Below are positions 13,542 to 16,584 of a stretch of 16,584 bases of DNA, piece by piece. Every line of letters starts with the position of its first letter. Within the stretch, counting starts at the first letter, position 1. Below the pieces are notes generated by a model that worked only from the letters and a program-made list of their open reading frames with translations, ran no database searches and was not told the origin of the DNA. The stretch comes from an uncultured Collinsella sp. (GTDB lineage: Bacteria; Actinomycetota; Coriobacteriia; Coriobacteriales; Coriobacteriaceae): NCBI GenBank assembly GCA_902475785.1, contig CABSAN010000048.1:1-16584 (forward strand), written 5' to 3'. Both the position numbers and the translations under genes were made by a program.

Positions 13542-13570
13542 CCTTAGGGGATCTTCACGGTATAACCCGA
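13521..13570. promoter_or_regulatory. 50-bp dyad with two GATC sites in the divergent R-M promoter region
   Basis: Inner arms GAAGATCCC (13535-13543) and GGGATCTTC (13548-13556) flank a 4-nt centre. Outer arms TCGGGTT (13521-13527) and AACCCGA (13564-13570) flank these at equal 7-bp distances, so the element is symmetric over 50 bp. Each inner arm holds one GATC, the probable recognition site of the adjacent enzymes. No T run follows, so it is unlikely to be a terminator. TATAAC at 13561-13566 could be a -10 element. A role as a methylation-sensitive operator is inferred. Confidence 0.65.
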
Positions 13571-13621
13571 ATTTACAGTAGCATACATATTAGATCATGT
13601 CTTATTTCGAGAGGATTTGCC

Positions 13622-15127
13622 ATGTCCAAGAAGCACCTCGACTTCAAGCGCATGCTTGACGATACTGATTTTTCTGACCCTTCAAGCATCGAGCGGTATG
13701 CTGCCAATCTCGACGGGATGACGTTTCGCGATATTCTTGAGCTTGGCATTGCGCCGGAGGGGGAGAGCGCGCCCAAGGACTTTGGCTCCAAAAAGTACAA
13801 GGGCGGTATGGGGACCCTGATCGAGGAGCGTTACTTTGGCTACAAGGCCAACAGCGACGACCGGCCGGACTTTCCCGAGGCGGGTGTCGAGCTCAAGGCA
13901 ACGTGTTTTGACGTACTTAAAGACGGTCGTAAATCTGCCGGTGAACGTCTTGTCTTGACGATGATTCCCTACGATCGTCCCGTTTCGCTCGACTACGACA
14001 GCTCGCATCTCAAAACCAAGCTCAGCAATATCCTGCTGATTTACTACGGCCGCGATCGCTCTATCGACAAATACGACCAGCGCATTGAGCGTGCAGTCAT
14101 GGTTCGTCTGCCCGAAGAAGACATGAAGATCATTCGCGTCGACTACGAGAAGATCATTTCGTACATTCAGGATGGTCGCGCGGACGAGCTATCGGAGGGC
14201 ATGACCACCTACTTGGGCGCCTGCACAAAGGGCGCAACCGAAGCGACGATGTGGGTTGACCAGTATTACGAGTACTTCAATACCGATACGGGCGAGATTG
14301 AGCGCCGTCGCGCAAAGCGTCGCGCCTTTTCACTCAAGCGCTCGTACATGGATTACGTACTTCACACCTATGTTCTCGGTGCACCGCGCGTCGGCGAGAG
14401 CATCGTTCAGGCTGGTGACGAGTCCATTGATTTCGAAAGCTACGTAACTGGACTTATCGAGCGACACTATGGCGAGACCGATCGCCAGATTGCGGAGCAG
14501 TACGGGTTGGAGTATACGGGCAACAAAGCGCAATGGACAACGCTCGTCTATCGAATGCTCGGCATAAAAAGCAATGCTGCTGAGGAGTTCGTTAAGGCAG
14601 GCATTTCCGTCCGAACCGTTCGAGTTAACAACAGGGGGCACATCGAACAGGCTATGTCGTTCCCACCGTTTGAGTTCAAGCGTTTGATTGAAGAAGACTG
14701 GGAGACGTCGCCTCTTCATGCGTGCCTTGAGACCAATCGCTTCTTCTTCGTTGTGTTCCGTGAAGACCACGATGGCGTGCTGCGTCTCGACCGTTGTTTG
14801 TTCTGGGCAATGGGAGAAAACGAAATCGAGGGCCCCGCAAAGGCTTGCTGGGATGAGACGCGAAAGGTCATTCGCAAGGGCGTTGAGCTCAATCCGTATC
14901 GGGATGCAAGCGGAAAGCTCAAGGTGACCAACAATCTGCCCGGTATGGCGGATAACCCGATTGTCCACGTTCGCCCGCATACGTCAAAAGCGGCTTACAA
15001 GTTTGCCGATGGAACAGAGATCGGTGACATCGCAAGGAATGCTTACGAACTGCCCGACGGGCGCTGGATGACGAAGCAATCGTTCTGGTTCAACAAGGGC
15101 TACCTGGAGCACATTCTGGGGCTGTAG
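13622..15127 (+). CDS. Type II restriction endonuclease, MutH/Sau3AI family
   Basis: This 501-residue enzyme is close in length to Sau3AI (about 490) and carries a MutH-like catalytic domain near its N-terminus. Glu-69 (GTLIEERYFGY), Asp-83 (RPDFPE), Glu-90 and Lys-92 (VELKAT) have exactly the relative spacing of the MutH active site Glu-56/Asp-70/Glu-77/Lys-79 (14, 7 and 2 residues). Sau3AI-type enzymes cut before GATC and have a second, catalytically inactive MutH-like half, which fits the long C-terminal region here (about 230-500). GAGAGG at 13609-13614 with 7-bp spacing supports the ATG at 13622 over an upstream in-frame start at 13526, which would place the dyad inside the gene. The divergent C5 methyltransferase is its protecting partner. 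Confidence 0.87.
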   Translation: MSKKHLDFKRMLDDTDFSDPSSIERYAANLDGMTFRDILELGIAPEGESAPKDFGSKKYKGGMGTLIEERYFGYKANSDDRPDFPEAGVELKATCFDVLKDGRKSAGERLVLTMIPYDRPVSLDYDSSHLKTKLSNILLIYYGRDRSIDKYDQRIERAVMVRLPEEDMKIIRVDYEKIISYIQDGRADELSEGMTTYLGACTKGATEATMWVDQYYEYFNTDTGEIERRRAKRRAFSLKRSYMDYVLHTYVLGAPRVGESIVQAGDESIDFESYVTGLIERHYGETDRQIAEQYGLEYTGNKAQWTTLVYRMLGIKSNAAEEFVKAGISVRTVRVNNRGHIEQAMSFPPFEFKRLIEEDWETSPLHACLETNRFFFVVFREDHDGVLRLDRCLFWAMGENEIEGPAKACWDETRKVIRKGVELNPYRDASGKLKVTNNLPGMADNPIVHVRPHTSKAAYKFADGTEIGDIARNAYELPDGRWMTKQSFWFNKGYLEHILGL

Positions 15128-15183
15128 CGTTTTGGGATTGTTTGACGATCGAGCTCCTGCTCCTCGATGCCTCGATGTCATCC

Positions 15184-15870
15184 CTACAAATAAATCCCCT
15201 CACCGAGCTGCTTGTGGAACTTGGCGTGATGGTCGCGTGCCCAGGTAAAGAGCACCTGGTCAAAGTCGGTGCGCGTGGCCGGGATGCCAAAGACGCCGGC
15301 AACTTCGACGCGCACAAACTCCAGTGCCGGCAGCTTGTTGATGGCAGTGAGGGCAAACGGGGACGAGGGCTCCTCGAACAGATAGCGGCTGCCTTGCAGC
15401 GCGTCGCAGCTGGTGCACGTGTTGCCGAGCGACGGGGCTTTGGAGGCTCGCGCGCCTACGGGCTTGTAGCCGCAGCGCTTATGAAGGTAGTCGCGGATCT
15501 CGCCCGGCACGCAGCCAAGAGCGGGCACGATGGCGAGTGCGTTGGCGTTGGCCGTGTCGATGGCAATGTGCCCGGCTTCGTTGGGCGCGTGCGCGATGGC
15601 GATGCTCTCGTCGTTATCGGTTCGATAGGGAATGCCGAAGGCCGCGACCGAGGTCTCTTTGTGACACTTCCAGCACTCGCGCTTGCCCAGTACTAGATAT
15701 ATATACGGCGCTGAGGGGTCGGATCGGTCAACACCGGGCAGCCACTCGGCAAAGGGCTCGGGGTTGACGCCGCTGGGTACATACCAGATCTTTTTGGTCC
15801 GGTCCCATTTGGCGCCCAGCGCCTTGGCTTCTTCTTTGTGCGAAAAGGGGACATCGAGCTCGGTGCGCAT
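15184..15870 (-). CDS. DUF5710-domain protein with putative zinc ribbon
   Basis: The N-terminus of this 228-residue protein (residues 3-45, with DVPFSHKEEAKALGAKWD and KIWYVPSGVNPEPFAEWL) matches the DUF5710 pattern, a small domain often found in plasmid- and phage-linked proteins such as primases and DNA-processing enzymes. Two cysteine pairs, C66-x2-C69 (ECWKCHKET) and C152-x2-C155 (TCTSCDAL), look like a split zinc ribbon. AAGGAG with 5-bp spacing upstream supports the ATG at 15870; the open frame extends further but lacks a ribosome binding site and coding character. It converges on the restriction endonuclease gene with a 56-bp gap. The function is unknown; binding of nucleic acid is a guess from the zinc motif. 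Confidence 0.75.
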   Translation of the reverse strand: MRTELDVPFSHKEEAKALGAKWDRTKKIWYVPSGVNPEPFAEWLPGVDRSDPSAPYIYLVLGKRECWKCHKETSVAAFGIPYRTDNDESIAIAHAPNEAGHIAIDTANANALAIVPALGCVPGEIRDYLHKRCGYKPVGARASKAPSLGNTCTSCDALQGSRYLFEEPSSPFALTAINKLPALEFVRVEVAGVFGIPATRTDFDQVLFTWARDHHAKFHKQLGEGIYL

Positions 15871-16051
15871 GGCGGCTCCTTGGTGCTGCAGGTGCAAGTG
15901 GCTCAAGGATACCGCAGGGCGCAGACATCGCGGCGTTTTGCTGAGAAGTTGCGGTGCGGACTGATTGGTTATGCCAATGGATAGATCGGCAAGTAGATGG
16001 TCGGCTTTTGGCCAGTTGGGCGGTTGGAGCTGCCAGCGGATTTGGCGACAC

Positions 16052-16087
16052 AAAACAAAACAGCCCAGAGACATAGCCTCTGAGCTG
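16052..16087 (-). terminator. Terminator of the tRNA-Val gene
   Basis: On the minus strand CAGCTCAGAG pairs over ten positions (one G-U) with CTCTGGGCTG around a 7-nt loop, followed by TTTTGTTTTG. It starts 8 bp after the CCA end of the tRNA. Confidence 0.85.
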
Positions 16088-16095
16088 CGAACATT

Positions 16096-16170
16096 TGGTG
16101 GGCGTTAGAAGATTTGAACTTCTGACCTCTTCCGTGTCAGGGAAGCGCTCTCCCCCTGAGCTAAACGCCC
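16096..16170 (-). tRNA. tRNA-Val (anticodon GAC), CCA encoded
   Basis: The minus strand folds into a complete cloverleaf. The acceptor stem is GGGCGTT/AACGCCC, the D arm GCTC/GAGC, the anticodon arm CTTCC-CTGACAC-GGAAG with anticodon GAC, the variable loop AGGTC, and the T arm AGAAG-TTCAAAT-CTTCT. It ends with discriminator A and an encoded CCA. The length is 75 nt including CCA. Confidence 0.96.
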
Positions 16171-16199
16171 GATCAAGGGTGCGCAAGCGCGCAAGGGAT

Positions 16200-16228
16200 A
16201 ATATAACGGAGCCTGAACTCGGTGGCAA
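16200..16228 (-). promoter_or_regulatory. Promoter of the tRNA-Val gene
   Basis: On the minus strand a -35 TTGCCA (16223-16228 on plus) is separated by 17 bp from a -10 TATATT (16200-16205), both 5/6 matches to consensus. The tRNA begins about 30 bp downstream, after a short leader containing TTGCGCGCTTGCGCA. Confidence 0.75.
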
Positions 16229-16459
16229 GAACATTTTTAAAAATCGCTTACATTGTGGAATTCGGGGGCTTTGTCATATCCATTTCAAAAGAGCCTGCTG
16301 CCGCGATTTGGCTGTCGCATAATGCAAGGCCATTGCGGTATCGAGCTACGGAAAGACGCCTGCGGAATTGTCCTACCGATAAGCGGACAAGCCTCCAGCT
16401 GGTGCCTTCGCCGTGGTAAGGTAAGCCGAATTGTTTCCAGGCTGTTTCGGGGGAGTGGA
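16229..16459 (+). other. Non-coding leader before the last gene
   Basis: About 230 bp between the divergent tRNA promoter and the last start codon contain no convincing gene. A TTGTCC/GGACAA inverted repeat with an 11-nt spacer lies around 16366-16390, and CCTT/AAGG follows near 16407-16423, so the transcript may be structured. I compared it by eye with common riboswitch classes (TPP, cobalamin, SAM, lysine, glycine, guanidine, cyclic-di-GMP) and recognise none. A -10-like CATAAT lies at 16318-16323 without a good -35. Confidence 0.35.
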
Positions 16460-16584
16460 ATGAGCAAAGAGTGTGTCGAGCAGGTCGAAGGCGCGGGGGC
16501 TTCGGTGCCGATGACCGATATATCGAACATTGATGTGCCCGAGGGCACCGACGAGCTCAGCCGCAGCACCCGCCGTGCATGGCG
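16460..16584 (+). CDS. Start of an unidentified gene, cut by the window edge
   Basis: GGGGGAG at 16449-16455 precedes an ATG at 16460. The frame stays open to the window edge and encodes 41 residues starting MSKECVEQVEGAG and ending in LSRSTRRAW. This stretch is polar and probably disordered, with acidic residues (DVPEGTDE) followed by a basic cluster. Such a segment could precede the first membrane helix of a transporter, but nothing in it identifies a family. An alternative start is the ATG at 16511. Confidence 0.65.
   Translation, partial: MSKECVEQVEGAGASVPMTDISNIDVPEGTDELSRSTRRAW

Noticed and set aside
15871..16074. The upstream extension of the DUF5710 gene to 296 residues.
   Set aside because: It would run into the tRNA terminator and lacks a ribosome binding site, while AAGGAG precedes the ATG at 15870.
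16096..16170. The tRNA-Val gene as the attachment site of an integrated element carrying the R-M genes.
   Set aside because: I found no second copy of the tRNA 3' end and no integrase in the window.

Overview
The window looks like chromosomal DNA of a gut actinobacterium of the Coriobacteriia, most likely Collinsella. The reasons are a mixture of GC-rich, strongly C-ending coding sequence and more AT-rich accessory blocks, mannose-family PTS genes combined with Amadori-product (fructoselysine-type) deglycases, and the style of the AlbA_2 regulator and the DUF5710 gene. The genus is an inference from gene content, not a search result.

Region 1 (1-9680) is a locus for using glycated amino acids. 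It opens with a GC-rich SIS-domain deglycase (80-1114). After a non-coding gap come two tandem GntR/HutC regulators (1488-2989) and a terminator. A promoter then leads into an operon for PTS EIIA, EIIB, EIIC and EIID (3204-5725), a second divergent SIS deglycase (5774-6772) and a PfkB kinase of the fructoselysine 6-kinase type (6803-7687). Next comes a second copy of the first deglycase (7786-8820). It appears identical to copy 1 at the nucleotide level, and the identity starts at the ATG and ends at the TAA. After a terminator lies a decayed EIIC-EIID in-frame fusion (8902-9596) left from another PTS. The layout resembles the gfrABCDEF glucoselysine/fructoselysine system of Salmonella, with an added kinase and an added deglycase copy. 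The PTS would import and 6-phosphorylate the glycated amino acid; the SIS enzymes would split it into glucose 6-phosphate and the amino acid; the kinase would handle substrate that arrives unphosphorylated. A 10-bp palindrome, AWWACGTWNT, sits 33-59 bp upstream of four start codons here (both deglycase copies, gntR1 and the PTS operon) and is a candidate operator for the two GntR proteins.

Region 2 (9680-12100) holds a duplicated cluster of GAGAGATA repeats in front of an AlbA_2/GHKL-ATPase/winged-helix regulator (10026-11492), followed by an unrecognised gene on the minus strand (11593-12084).

Region 3 (12160-15130) is a divergent type II restriction-modification pair: a cytosine-C5 methyltransferase (minus) and a MutH/Sau3AI-family endonuclease (plus), probably specific for GATC. 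The intergenic region between them carries a 50-bp dyad with two GATC sites inside it, a possible methylation-sensitive operator.

Region 4 (15184-16584) has a DUF5710/zinc-ribbon protein (minus), a tRNA-Val(GAC) with its own promoter and terminator (minus), and the first 41 codons of a gene running off the right end (plus).
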